NCBI RefSeq assembly: GCF_001514115.1
Contig: NZ_KQ948457.1
Location: 187,829-251,828 of the forward strand
DNA from: Streptomyces olivochromogenes
GTDB lineage: Bacteria; Actinomycetota; Actinomycetes; Streptomycetales; Streptomycetaceae
Length of the DNA: 64,000 bases
Direction of reading: 5' to 3'
This document shows positions 40,350 through 49,103 of this stretch, piece by piece (position 1 is the first letter of the stretch; the number at the start of each line of letters is the position of its first letter). Made by a program: the position numbers and the translations under genes. Below the pieces are notes generated by a model that searched no databases, was not told where the DNA came from, and was given only the letters and a program-made list of their open reading frames with translations.

Positions 40350-41939
40350 ATGACCGTTTTGGATGAGGCCGCACCCTCAGGCGAACCCACGGACGCACGC
40401 GGGCGCGTGGCCGAACTGCACGCGATTCGTGCGGCGGCGCTGCGAGGACCCAGCGAGAAGGCGACCGAGGCGCAGCACGCCAAGGGCAAGCTGACCGCCC
40501 GGGAGCGCATCGAGCTGCTTCTCGACCCCGGGTCCTTCCAGGAGGTCGAGCAGCTGCGCCGGCACCGGGCGACCGGGTTCGGCCTGGAGGCCAAGAAGCC
40601 GTACACCGACGGTGTCGTCACCGGCTGGGGCACGGTGGAGGGCCGCACGGTCTTCGTCTACGCGCACGACTTCCGTATCTTCGGCGGCGCGCTGGGCGAG
40701 GCGCACGCCACGAAGATCCACAAGATCATGGACATGGCCATCGCGGCCGGCGCGCCGCTGGTCTCCCTCAACGACGGCGCGGGCGCCCGTATCCAGGAGG
40801 GTGTGAGCGCGCTCGCCGGCTACGGCGGCATCTTCCAGCGCAACACCAAGGCGTCCGGTGTCATCCCGCAGATCTCGGTGATGCTCGGCCCGTGCGCGGG
40901 CGGCGCCGCCTACAGCCCCGCGCTGACGGACTTCGTGTTCATGGTCCGTGAGACCTCGCAGATGTTCATCACCGGCCCCGACGTCGTCAAGGCGGTCACC
41001 GGCGAGGAGATCACCCAGAACGGGCTCGGCGGCGCCGACGTCCACGCGGAGACCTCCGGCGTCTGTCACTTCGCCTACGACGACGAGGAGACCTGCATCG
41101 CGGAGGTGCGCTACCTCCTGTCGATGCTCCCGCAGAACAACCGCGAGAACCCGCCGCACGCGACCTCGCAGGACCCCGCGGACCGCCGCTCGGACGTCCT
41201 CCTGGACCTGGTCCCGGCGGACGGCAACCGGCCGTACGACATGACGAAGGTCATCGAGGAACTCGTCGACGACGGCGACTACCTGGAGGTCCACGAGCGC
41301 TGGGCCCGCAACATCATCTGCGCGCTGGCCCGTCTGGACGGCCAGGTGGTGGGCATCGTCGCCAACCAGCCGCAGTCCCTCGCGGGCGTGCTGGACATCG
41401 AGGCCTCCGAAAAAGCTGCGCGCTTTGTCCAGATGTGTGACGCTTTTAATATTCCGATCGTCACCCTCCTGGACGTTCCCGGATTCCTGCCCGGGGTTGA
41501 CCAGGAGCACGGCGGGATCATCCGGCACGGCGCCAAGCTGTTGTACGCGTACTGCAACGCGACGGTGCCGCGGATCTCGCTCATCCTGCGCAAGGCGTAC
41601 GGAGGTGCCTACATCGTCATGGACAGCCAGTCCATCGGGGCCGACCTCACCTTCGCCTGGCCCACCAACGAGATCGCCGTGATGGGTGCGGAAGGTGCGG
41701 CCAACGTCATCTTTCGCCGGCAGATCGCCGAGGCCGCCGACCCCGAGGCCATGCGCGTACGCATGGTCAAGGAGTACAAGGCCGAACTCATGCACCCCTA
41801 CTACGCGGCCGAGCGGGGCCTGGTCGACGACGTCATCGACCCGGCGGAGACCCGCGAGGTGCTGATCCGCTCCCTGGCCATGCTGCAGTCCAAGCACGCG
41901 GACCTGCCCTCCCGCAAGCACGGCAACCCCCCGCAGTAA
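40350..41939 (+). CDS. accB: Acyl-CoA carboxylase beta subunit (carboxyltransferase)
   Basis: The 529-aa carboxyltransferase starts at ATG 40350. It has N- and C-terminal crotonase-like halves with oxyanion-hole glycines (GPCAGGAAYSPAL, RKAYGGAYIVMDS). It transfers CO2 from biotin on a separate alpha subunit to acetyl-, propionyl- or butyryl-CoA, producing malonyl/methylmalonyl-CoA for fatty-acid and polyketide synthesis. Residue 422 is Ile in GGAYIVM, where PccB has Asp422. That position is known to set substrate preference and fits AccB. accE follows after 57 nt. The biotin-carrying alpha gene is not in the window. Confidence 0.95.
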   Translation: MTVLDEAAPSGEPTDARGRVAELHAIRAAALRGPSEKATEAQHAKGKLTARERIELLLDPGSFQEVEQLRRHRATGFGLEAKKPYTDGVVTGWGTVEGRTVFVYAHDFRIFGGALGEAHATKIHKIMDMAIAAGAPLVSLNDGAGARIQEGVSALAGYGGIFQRNTKASGVIPQISVMLGPCAGGAAYSPALTDFVFMVRETSQMFITGPDVVKAVTGEEITQNGLGGADVHAETSGVCHFAYDDEETCIAEVRYLLSMLPQNNRENPPHATSQDPADRRSDVLLDLVPADGNRPYDMTKVIEELVDDGDYLEVHERWARNIICALARLDGQVVGIVANQPQSLAGVLDIEASEKAARFVQMCDAFNIPIVTLLDVPGFLPGVDQEHGGIIRHGAKLLYAYCNATVPRISLILRKAYGGAYIVMDSQSIGADLTFAWPTNEIAVMGAEGAANVIFRRQIAEAADPEAMRVRMVKEYKAELMHPYYAAERGLVDDVIDPAETREVLIRSLAMLQSKHADLPSRKHGNPPQ

Positions 41940-41996
41940 CCCTGCGGATCCTCCGCGGTACCGCCGCGGAAACCTCTCTCACGGAGACTGAAACCT

Positions 41997-42191
41997 ATGG
42001 ACACCCCTGACATCCGCGTCGAGAAGGGCCACGCCGAGCCCGAGGAAGTCGCCGCCATCACGGCCATCCTCCTGGCGCGCGCCGCCGCCCAGCCGGACAC
42101 CACCCCCACCCACCGTGGCCGTGCGAAGGCCGGCTGGCGCCGTCTGGAGCGCGAGCCCGGCTTCCGCGCCCCGCACAGCTGGCACGGCTAG
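41997..42191 (+). CDS. accE: Acyl-CoA carboxylase epsilon subunit
   Basis: The 64-aa protein starts MDTPDIRVEKGHAEPEEVAA. The pattern PEEVAAITAILLARAAA followed by a basic/Trp tail (AGWRRLEREPGFRAPHSWHG) is the actinobacterial AccE/PccE family. Epsilon subunits stabilise and activate the AccA2-AccB complex. The position directly after accB supports the call. A very strong terminator ends the operon. Confidence 0.92.
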   Translation: MDTPDIRVEKGHAEPEEVAAITAILLARAAAQPDTTPTHRGRAKAGWRRLEREPGFRAPHSWHG

Positions 42192-42207
42192 CCTCCAGCG
42201 CCTCAGC

Positions 42208-42259
42208 AAAGGGGAAGGGCCCGCTCTGTGAAGAGCGGGCCCTTCCCCTTTTCGTTTTT
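42208..42259 (+). terminator. accBE terminator
   Basis: A perfect 19-bp stem, 42208-42226 with 42233-42251, has loop TGTGAA. AAAGGGGAAGGG on the left matches CCCTTCCCCTTTT on the right, followed by TTCGTTTTTG. Confidence 0.95.
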
Positions 42260-42308
42260 GTCCTTGTCCCGGGGGCTGTCTTTGTCCTAGGGCAAAAGCA
42301 GGGGGCAA

Positions 42309-42349
42309 AAGTAGGGGCCCTCTCCACCGAGTGGAGAGGGCCCCTACTT
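42309..42349 (-). terminator. Terminator of conservon cvn2
   Basis: A perfect 19-bp stem, 42309-42327 with 42331-42349, has loop CGA. Read on the minus strand it is followed by TTTTGCCCCC. It sits 23 nt after the cvnD2 stop, facing the accBE terminator. Confidence 0.93.
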
Positions 42350-42371
42350 GCTGCTTCGCCGCGCGGAAGCG

Positions 42372-42953
42372 CTACCGCAGACGCGCCATCAGGGCGTGCT
42401 CGACCAGCGTGATCAGCGCCGACTTCGCGTCGGCGCGGTGCCGGGCGTCCGTCGTGATGATCGGCGTGTCGGGGCCGATCTGAAGGGCTTCACGGACCTC
42501 GTCCGGGTTGTACGGCTGGTTGCCGTCGAAGCCGTTGAGGGCGATGACGAACGGCAGGCCGCTGTTCTCGAAGTAGTCGACCGCAGGGAAGCAGTCGGCG
42601 AGACGGCGGGTGTCCACCAGGACGATCGCGCCGATGGCGCCGCGGACCAGGTCGTCCCACATGAACCAGAAGCGGTCCTGACCGGGGGTGCCGAACAGGT
42701 ACAGGATCAGGTCCTGGTCCAGGGTGATGCGGCCGAAGTCCATGGCGACGGTCGTCGTCGTCTTGTCTCCGGTGTGCGTGAGGTCGTCGATGCCCGCGGA
42801 CGCGGACGTCATGACGGCCTCGGTACGCAGCGGGTTGATCTCCGAGACGGCCCCGACGAACGTGGTCTTGCCCACGCCGAAGCCGCCCGCCACCACGATC
42901 TTCGCGGACGTGGTGGAGCGGGAAGGCCCTCCGCTAGAGCTTGCGAAGTCCAC
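42372..42953 (-). CDS. cvnD2: Conservon small GTPase CvnD (cvn2)
   Basis: The 193-aa Ras-like/MglA-type GTPase starts at GTG 42953, 20 nt inside cvnC2. It has P-loop GGFGVGKTT, switch region DFGRITLDQDLILYLFGTPGQDRFWFMWDDLVRGA (G3 as GTPGQDR), and G4-like ALNGFDG. CvnD binds GTP and is thought to act in a membrane complex with CvnA, B and C, much as eukaryotic G-protein systems do. The number follows my memory of the S. coelicolor order and is less certain than the family. Confidence 0.92.
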   Translation of the reverse strand: MDFASSSGGPSRSTTSAKIVVAGGFGVGKTTFVGAVSEINPLRTEAVMTSASAGIDDLTHTGDKTTTTVAMDFGRITLDQDLILYLFGTPGQDRFWFMWDDLVRGAIGAIVLVDTRRLADCFPAVDYFENSGLPFVIALNGFDGNQPYNPDEVREALQIGPDTPIITTDARHRADAKSALITLVEHALMARLR

Positions 42954-43524
42954 TGAGCACCCTTTCGAGCAATGTCACGGCTGGCTGGCCGCCGGCGCTC
43001 TCGTCGCCGCCGGGCTGATGAATGGCGACCAGGCCCGCCTCCGCCAAGTCGGCGACGAGAATCCTGGCCACGCCGAGAGGGATCGTCAGCAGCGCCGAGA
43101 TTTCGGCCACCGACTTGATCTCCCGGCAGAGGTTGCAGATCCGCTGATGTTCGGGCAACTGGCCCTGCATCTGGTGCGGTTGTGCGGTGGTGTGCACCAG
43201 TGCCTCGATGGCGAGCTGGTAGCGGGGCCTGGTGCGGCCGCCCGTCATCGCGTACGGGCGCACCAGAGGGTTGTTCGACGATCCCGCGGGCGCTGCCTCG
43301 GGAGTGCGTCGCTGCGGCTGCACAGGCTGGATGCGCGGCGCCGGCGGCTGGTCGTAGGGCGAAGGGCCGGGGCCCTGCGGTGCGTACGGCTGCTGGCGCC
43401 GGTGGCTCGGCGCGGAGGGGAAGTTGAATCGGTTCGGGTTCTGAGAACCGTCGCCCTGGCCCTGCCCCTGGCCGGGGCCGTACGACCAGTTGCCCGAAGA
43501 CGAACCGCCTGGGGGTGTTGCCAC
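42934..43524 (-). CDS. cvnC2: Conservon DUF742 protein CvnC (cvn2)
   Basis: The 196-aa protein uses GTG 43524 after GGAGGAGGAG. The N-terminal half is a disordered Gln/Pro/Gly tail of about 85 residues. The C-terminal half is the DUF742 winged-helix-like domain (LVRPYAMTGGRTRPRYQLAIEALV, HQRICNLCREIKSVAEISALL, GVARILVADLAEAGLVAIHQPGG). Its Cys pair CNLC is notable. The long tail is absent from CvnC1, which is 132 aa. A hairpin at 43569-43598 lies in the 94-nt gap to cvnB2. Confidence 0.92.
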   Translation of the reverse strand: MATPPGGSSSGNWSYGPGQGQGQGDGSQNPNRFNFPSAPSHRRQQPYAPQGPGPSPYDQPPAPRIQPVQPQRRTPEAAPAGSSNNPLVRPYAMTGGRTRPRYQLAIEALVHTTAQPHQMQGQLPEHQRICNLCREIKSVAEISALLTIPLGVARILVADLAEAGLVAIHQPGGDESAGGQPAVTLLERVLSGLRKL

Positions 43525-43618
43525 TTTCTCCTCCTCCGACTGTGCCGGGCACCCATCACTGTGGGACCGCGTCCCGAAACCTTACGGCCCCGGGACGCCA
43601 AAACGCACGGTCTGTCTG

Positions 43619-44041
43619 TTAGTTGAGAAGGCTCCCTTGGAGCTCCGCTCGAAGATCCGGGGTCAGAACCGTACCGGCACGGTCCACCAGAAGGGCCATC
43701 TCATACCCGATGAGACCGATGTCCGCTTCGGGATGTGCAAGGACCGCGAGCGAGGAACCATCAGAAATGGACATGAGGAAGAGGAATCCTCGCTCCATCT
43801 CCACAACTGTCTGGTTCACGCTGCCGCCCTCGAAGATGCGGGACGCGCCCGCGGTCAACGAGGTCAGCCCGGACGCGACGGCCGCGAGCTGGTCGGCGCG
43901 GTCACGGGGAAAGCCTTCGGACATCGCCAGAAGGAGTCCGTCGGCGGAGACCACCACCGTGTGGGACACCCCGGGGGTGTTGTCCACGAAGTTGGTGATC
44001 AACCAGTTGAGGTTCTGCGCCGCCTGGCTCATCGGGCTCAC
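43619..44041 (-). CDS. cvnB2: Conservon roadblock/LC7 protein CvnB (cvn2)
   Basis: The 140-aa roadblock/LC7 protein uses GTG 44041, since AGGAG lies seven nt upstream, whereas ATG 44032 would be too far. Conserved core: NLNWLITNFVDNTPGVSHTVVVSADGLLLAMS, ADQLAAVASGLTSLTAGASRIFEGG, and VDRAGTVLTPDLRAELQG. Roadblock proteins regulate small GTPases; here the partner is CvnD. It starts one base after the cvnA2 stop. Confidence 0.93.
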   Translation of the reverse strand: MSPMSQAAQNLNWLITNFVDNTPGVSHTVVVSADGLLLAMSEGFPRDRADQLAAVASGLTSLTAGASRIFEGGSVNQTVVEMERGFLFLMSISDGSSLAVLAHPEADIGLIGYEMALLVDRAGTVLTPDLRAELQGSLLN

Positions 44042-44042
44042 A

Positions 44043-47000
44043 CTAACGCTCCTGGTTGTAGGTGCTGTCAGGACCGAAGCCCTGGCCGTTCGTGTCACTA
44101 CCTGCATTGCGTCCCTGCTGGACACCGCGGCGCAGGTTGCTCAGCCTGCCCCGGATGTCCTCGGGAGCGCGGGAGACCTGGGGGCCGCCCTGTGGGGTCG
44201 TTTCCGCGGTCCCCTCGACCAGATTGGCCTTGGGCACCCGCCGGGGAAGACCGGACGAGGTGACCCCGCCCGCCTTGGGCTTCTTGAGCTGCTCGGCGCG
44301 CTGCCAGCGGTTGTCGTTGGACGTACGCCAGTCGCCGTCGCCGTTGCTCGCGGTGGCCGCGGGCGGTGCCTGAACCCCCTGGGTGCCATGATCCACGGGC
44401 CGCTGGCCGTTGGTGCCGCTCGCGGCGGATCCGCGGCGCGGCAGCCCGGCGTCGGTCAGCGCATGGGGGGCTGAGGAGGTCGGTCCCGGACGGCTGAAGC
44501 CTACGCGGTCCTGCTCACTCACGTCAGCGGCCTGCGAAGATTCCGCTTCGGGAGCGAACTCGGACGGGCCGTTGCGGTACGACTCCTGCTGCGGCCAGTC
44601 GTCCTGGTAGGACGGCTCGTCGAAGGCCGAGAAGGTGTCCGAAGCGGAACTCCGGGCTCCTGTGTGCTCCTCCTGGACCGGCTCCGCATACGCGGGTTCC
44701 GGGTAGCCGCCGTTCGACGGGAAGTACGTCTCGTCGTACGTCGCCCGCTGCGGTTCCTCGTACCCCGTCTGCTGGTCGTACGAGGCCTGCTGCTCCTCGT
44801 AGACACCCTGGCCGTTGTCGTAGCCGGGCTGCCCGTTGCCGAAGGAGGCCTGAGCGTCGTCGTACGCGGGCTGGGGGGCCTCGAAGTCCTCCTGGTACCT
44901 CGGCGGCTCGATGGCCTCCGGCTGGCCCTGTGCCTGGGCCTCCAGGGCCGCACGGCGCTCCTCACGCATCAGCGAGCGCCCGACGGGGTCCAGCTCCCGG
45001 ATGTCGTCGGGGACCTCCGTGTAGCGGCTGTCGTCGAAGCCGAGTTCGGCGGCGGTGCGCATCGGCTGGCCCTGGGACTGGAAGGCCTGCTCCGGCTGGA
45101 AGGCCTGCGGCTCCGGGATGATCTGCGAGACGGTGAACTCGTCGCGCTGGAGCTGCTGTTCGCCGCCGCCACCACCGTGGGTGATCGCGTCGGGGAGCAT
45201 GACGAGCGAGGTCGTACCGGCCTGCTCGCCGGAGGGGCGCAGCTGGACGCGGATGCCGTGCCGGTCGGACAGCCGGCCGACCACGAACAGGCCCATGCGC
45301 TGCGAGATCGCGGCGTCCACGGTCGGCGGGTTGGCCAGCTTGTGGTTGATGTCCGCGAAGTCCTCGGCGGTGAGGCCGATGCCCTTGTCGTGGATCTCGA
45401 CCATGATGCGGCCGTCGGGCAGCCGGGTCGCGGTGACGCGGACCTTGGTCTGCGGGGAGGAGAACGTGGTGGCGTTCTCCAGGAGCTCGGCGAGCAGGTG
45501 CACGAGGTCGGTCACGGCGCGGCCGTGGATCTCGGCCTCCGGGACCCCGGAGAGCTCGATGCGCTCGTACTGCTCCACCTCGGAGGAGGCGGCGCGCAGG
45601 ACGTCGACGAGGGGCACCGGCTGGTCCCAGCGGCGGCCCGGCTCCTCACCGGCGAGGACGAGGAGGTTCTCGCCGTTGCGGCGCATACGGGTCGCGAGGT
45701 GGTCCAGGCGGAAGAGGTTCTCCAGCTGGTCCGGGTCGGCCTCGTTGTTCTCCAGGTCGGTGATGAGGGTCAGCTGGCCCTCGATCAGGGACTGGTTGCG
45801 GCGCGACAGGTTGGTGAAGATCGCGTTGATGTTGCCCCGCAGGAGGGCCTGCTCGGCGGCGAGCCGGACGGCCTCGCGGTGGACCTGGTCGAAGGCGCGG
45901 GCGACTTCGCCGATCTCGTCCGTGGTGGTGATCGGGATGGGCGTGACACGGGTGTCGACGCGGCCCGGGTCGGTGCGCGAGAGCTGGTCGACCAGCATCG
46001 GCAGACGCTGCTCGGCGACACTGAAGGCCGCGTTGCGCAGCTGGCGCATCGCGCGGCTCATCTGGCGGGCCATGAGCCCGGCCAGGATGAAGGCGGCGAG
46101 CAGGGCGATCACGACGATCGCACCGTTGATGTAGGCCCGGCGCTGGGCGTCGGAGGCGATGCTTCCGGCGTCGTTGACGGCCCGGTCGATGAGTTCCTTC
46201 TCGACCTGGCTGTAGCCCTGGAACTTGAGGGTGGCGGCGGCCATCCACGTCTCGGGAGTGATGCCCTGAGCGGCGAGCTGGGTGGGCGTGGCGCCGCTGG
46301 CGATCGCCTGGATCATCTTGTCCATGGCGGGCGGCGCCACGAAGGTCCCGCCCTGGGCCTCGGCCTGGCTCTTGGCCGCGGCCAGCTGGCTCTTGCCCTC
46401 GGCGGTCTTCTCTTCCATGACCTGCTTGAGCCGGGCTTCGTCCTGCTCGGTGCCGCCGGAGACGTACTCCTGGAGAGCGATGTTCTCCAGGTACGCGTAC
46501 GAGGTGAAGGAGGTGACCTGCAGCGCGTGGTTCTTCGTGTCGGTGCTGGGCTTGACCAGCAGGTGGGTGCCGATCGAGCGCTGCAGCGACTCGGCGCCCT
46601 TGGCGAGCGCGATGGCGTACACCGAACGGCCGTAGCTCGTGATGTTGCCCGTGCCGAGGCCGAGTTCGTTCGAGAACTCCATCAGCAGGTGCTCGACGGT
46701 GACGTAGCCCTCTTCGGTCTGCACCGGGTCCATGGACTTGGTGAAGGCGAGCTTGCGGATCTGGTCCAGCTGGGGCTCGGCCTTCACCACCAGGCTCAGC
46801 CGGCGCTCAAGACCCTGCTTGGCCGGCATGCCGATGACTTCCTTGTGGAAGGCGTCGGCCATCTGGTCGGTGGTCGCGCGGACCTTCTTGACCGTGGCGT
46901 TGTTCCGGTCGCCCCTGAGCAGTGGCTTGGCGGACACGTCGCGCTCGTTGAGCAGAGCCTCGGCGTAGTCGCTGGAGGCCGCCACGATCTTGGCGACCTT

Positions 47001-47264
47001 CTCGGCGTCGCGGGCCTCCTGCCAGGTGTCGATCGAGTTCTTCACCTGGAAGCCGCCCATGATGAGGCCGACGATCACAGGTATGAGCAGGATCGCGTTC
47101 AGCCTGGTGGGTACGCGCCAGTTACGGGGGGACATACGACCGCCGCTCGGCGGGGGCGCCGGCGTGGGCTCCGGGACGGGCACCTGCGCGGGCGCCGCGC
47201 CGCGCGGCGGCGGGGTGAAGTTGCCCCGTGCCAACGGCTCGGGACCGTTCTTGCTTCGCCTCAC
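44043..47264 (-). CDS. cvnA2: Conservon sensor kinase-like protein CvnA (cvn2)
   Basis: The 1073-aa protein uses GTG 47264 after GAGAGG. It has a Pro-rich cytoplasmic N-terminus, TM1 (LNAILLIPVIVGLIMGGF), and a long extracellular helical NIT-type sensor of about 290 residues. TM2 (GAIVVIALLAAFILAGLM), HAMP and DHp-like LDHLATRMRRNGENLL follow, then HATPase with N-box HLLAELLENATTFSSP and G-boxes. About 350 disordered residues rich in Gln, Tyr and Glu (repeated YDNGQ and YEEQQ-like motifs) end in GGVTSSGLPRRVPKANLV, a segment shared with CvnA1. It senses extracellular signals; no partner response regulator is nearby. Confidence 0.92.
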   Translation of the reverse strand: MRRSKNGPEPLARGNFTPPPRGAAPAQVPVPEPTPAPPPSGGRMSPRNWRVPTRLNAILLIPVIVGLIMGGFQVKNSIDTWQEARDAEKVAKIVAASSDYAEALLNERDVSAKPLLRGDRNNATVKKVRATTDQMADAFHKEVIGMPAKQGLERRLSLVVKAEPQLDQIRKLAFTKSMDPVQTEEGYVTVEHLLMEFSNELGLGTGNITSYGRSVYAIALAKGAESLQRSIGTHLLVKPSTDTKNHALQVTSFTSYAYLENIALQEYVSGGTEQDEARLKQVMEEKTAEGKSQLAAAKSQAEAQGGTFVAPPAMDKMIQAIASGATPTQLAAQGITPETWMAAATLKFQGYSQVEKELIDRAVNDAGSIASDAQRRAYINGAIVVIALLAAFILAGLMARQMSRAMRQLRNAAFSVAEQRLPMLVDQLSRTDPGRVDTRVTPIPITTTDEIGEVARAFDQVHREAVRLAAEQALLRGNINAIFTNLSRRNQSLIEGQLTLITDLENNEADPDQLENLFRLDHLATRMRRNGENLLVLAGEEPGRRWDQPVPLVDVLRAASSEVEQYERIELSGVPEAEIHGRAVTDLVHLLAELLENATTFSSPQTKVRVTATRLPDGRIMVEIHDKGIGLTAEDFADINHKLANPPTVDAAISQRMGLFVVGRLSDRHGIRVQLRPSGEQAGTTSLVMLPDAITHGGGGGEQQLQRDEFTVSQIIPEPQAFQPEQAFQSQGQPMRTAAELGFDDSRYTEVPDDIRELDPVGRSLMREERRAALEAQAQGQPEAIEPPRYQEDFEAPQPAYDDAQASFGNGQPGYDNGQGVYEEQQASYDQQTGYEEPQRATYDETYFPSNGGYPEPAYAEPVQEEHTGARSSASDTFSAFDEPSYQDDWPQQESYRNGPSEFAPEAESSQAADVSEQDRVGFSRPGPTSSAPHALTDAGLPRRGSAASGTNGQRPVDHGTQGVQAPPAATASNGDGDWRTSNDNRWQRAEQLKKPKAGGVTSSGLPRRVPKANLVEGTAETTPQGGPQVSRAPEDIRGRLSNLRRGVQQGRNAGSDTNGQGFGPDSTYNQER

Positions 47265-47614
47265 TCGACCAACAACCTCTCGGCGTCGGCACCTACGTTG
47301 TGCCGCGGTGTCTCCAGCGCCCTTGACTACTGGGCAGTTCAGCGCATTCCAGCACGTCAGGCGGCGCCCTTCCAAACACTCGGAACTGCTTGTTCCGGGT
47401 GACGTATCCCCTAGATAAAACGGTCATAAAGAGCGAGCCCCGTCAAATGACGGGGCTTTTGTGAGCGCAGCGACACCGAATGACCGCGAGGCGTGTCGGT
47501 GTCCACCGAATTCCATGTCGAAACGTTATGAACACTGTGGCCGACCGTGTCAAACGACACAGCCGGCTCCAATGTCCCTACGACAACTGTCTTATGAAGC
47601 TGTCGACTTGAGTG
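47265..47614. other. Spacer between the two conservons
   Basis: 350 nt hold no gene. AGCCCCGTCA (47436-47445) and TGACGGGGCT (47448-47457) form a stem followed by TTT on the plus strand. A perfect dyad GTGTC-AAAC-GACAC lies at 47547-47560. GACACCG/CGGTGTC arms near 47470-47506 can also pair. These elements probably end cvn1 transcription and start cvn2, but no promoter could be fixed. Confidence 0.5.
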
Positions 47615-48190
47615 CTACCGCAGACGTGCCATGAGGGCGTGCTCGACCAGCGTGATGAGCGCGCTCTTCGCATCCGCACGGTGCCGGGCGTCCGTCGTGA
47701 TGATCGGGGCGTCCGGTCCGATCTGGAGCGCCTCGCGCACCTCTTCGGGGTTGTAGGGCTGATGTCCGTCGAAGCCGTTGAGGGCGATGACGAACGGCAG
47801 GCCGCTGTTCTCGAAGTAGTCGACCGCGGGGAAGCAGTCGGCGAGACGGCGGGTGTCGACCAGGACGACGGCACCGATGGCGCCGCGGACCAGGTCGTCC
47901 CACATGAACCAGAAGCGGTCCTGACCCGGCGTACCGAAGAGGTACAGGATCAGGTCCTGGTCCAGGGTGATGCGGCCGAAGTCCATGGCGACGGTGGTCG
48001 TCGTCTTGTCTCCGGTGTGGGTGAGGTCGTCGATGCCGGCGGACGCGGACGTCATGACGGCCTCGGTGCGCAGCGGGTTGATCTCCGAGACGGCGCCGAC
48101 GAACGTGGTCTTGCCCACGCCGAATCCGCCCGCCACCACGATCTTCGCGGAGGTGGTCGTCCGACCTCCGTCAGAGCTTGCGAAGTCCAC
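47615..48190 (-). CDS. cvnD1: Conservon small GTPase CvnD (cvn1)
   Basis: The 191-aa GTPase is almost identical to CvnD2 after residue 12 (GGFGVGKTT, FGTPGQDRFWFMWDDLV, ALNGFDGHQPYNPEEVREALQIGPDAPI). GTG 48190 lies 20 nt inside cvnC1, exactly as in cvn2. The strong identity between the D subunits contrasts with divergence of CvnA sensor and tail regions, suggesting a shared downstream function with different inputs. Confidence 0.92.
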   Translation of the reverse strand: MDFASSDGGRTTTSAKIVVAGGFGVGKTTFVGAVSEINPLRTEAVMTSASAGIDDLTHTGDKTTTTVAMDFGRITLDQDLILYLFGTPGQDRFWFMWDDLVRGAIGAVVLVDTRRLADCFPAVDYFENSGLPFVIALNGFDGHQPYNPEEVREALQIGPDAPIITTDARHRADAKSALITLVEHALMARLR

Positions 48191-48569
48191 TGAGCACCCT
48201 TTCGAGCAAAGTCACGTCCGGCGCGCCGCCGTTGTTCTCATCGCCGCCAGGCTGGTGAATGGCGACGAGTCCGGCCTCCGCGAGGTCCGCGACGAGGATC
48301 CTGGCCACACCGAGCGGCATGGACAGGAGGGCCGACACCTCGGCCACCGACTTGACCTCACGGCAAAGGTGGCAGATCCGCTGGTGCTCGGGGAGCAGCC
48401 CCATCAACTGCGCGGGGTCGGCCGTAGTGCTGATCAGCGCCTCGATGGCGAGTTGGTACCGCGGCCGGGTCCGGCCGCCGGTCATCGCGTACGGACGTAC
48501 CAGCGGCTGGTCGCCCTCGTCCCCGTACGGTTGTGCGTACGGATCATGAGAGGCGGTGGGCGGGGTCAT
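48171..48569 (-). CDS. cvnC1: Conservon DUF742 protein CvnC (cvn1)
   Basis: The 132-aa protein starts at ATG 48569 after CGGAGGATTC. It is nearly only the DUF742 domain (QPLVRPYAMTGGRTRPRYQLAIEALI, HQRICHLCREVKSVAEVSALLSMPLGVARILVADLAEAG). The first 20 residues (ASHDPYAQPYGDEGD) replace the long Gln/Pro tail of CvnC2. The Cys pair CHLC is conserved. Confidence 0.92.
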   Translation of the reverse strand: MTPPTASHDPYAQPYGDEGDQPLVRPYAMTGGRTRPRYQLAIEALISTTADPAQLMGLLPEHQRICHLCREVKSVAEVSALLSMPLGVARILVADLAEAGLVAIHQPGGDENNGGAPDVTLLERVLSGLRKL

Positions 48570-48680
48570 GAATCCTCCGGGCGGGACAGCAAGTCGGTCA
48601 TTCGTGCCGTCTGTTGGGGCCGGTGGGGGGATTGTGGCGGCCGGACGGTGATTTCGTGCAGTCTCTAGAACCAGGGCCCT

Positions 48681-49103
48681 TTAGTGGAGCAGACTTCCCT
48701 GGAGTTCAGCGCGCAGGTCCGGCGTAAGTACGGCACCCGCCCGATCGACGAGCAGCGCCATCTCGTAGCCGACAAGGCCGATGTCGCACTCCGGGTGGGA
48801 GAGGACCGCCAAGGACGAGCCGTCCGAGACGGACATGAGGAAGAGGAAGCCGCGCTCCATTTCGACGACCGTCTGGGCCACCGTGCCGCCCTCGAAGATC
48901 CGGGAGGCCCCGGCGGTCAACGAGGTCAGACCGGAGGCGACGGCCGCAAGCTGGTCGGCGCGGTCGCGTGGGAATCCTTCGGACATGGCCAGAAGGAGCC
49001 CGTCGGCGGACACGACGACGGTGTGGGACACCCCGGGGGTGTTGTCCACAAAGTTGGTGATCAACCAGTTCAGGTTCTGTGCCGCCTGGCTCATCGGGCT
49101 CAA
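48681..49103 (-). CDS. cvnB1: Conservon roadblock/LC7 protein CvnB (cvn1)
   Basis: The 140-aa roadblock protein is nearly identical to CvnB2. The start is TTG 49103, directly abutting the cvnA1 stop, with AGGAG seven nt upstream. The paralogue uses GTG at the same place. A rare TTG may lower its translation. Confidence 0.92.
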   Translation of the reverse strand: MSPMSQAAQNLNWLITNFVDNTPGVSHTVVVSADGLLLAMSEGFPRDRADQLAAVASGLTSLTAGASRIFEGGTVAQTVVEMERGFLFLMSVSDGSSLAVLSHPECDIGLVGYEMALLVDRAGAVLTPDLRAELQGSLLH

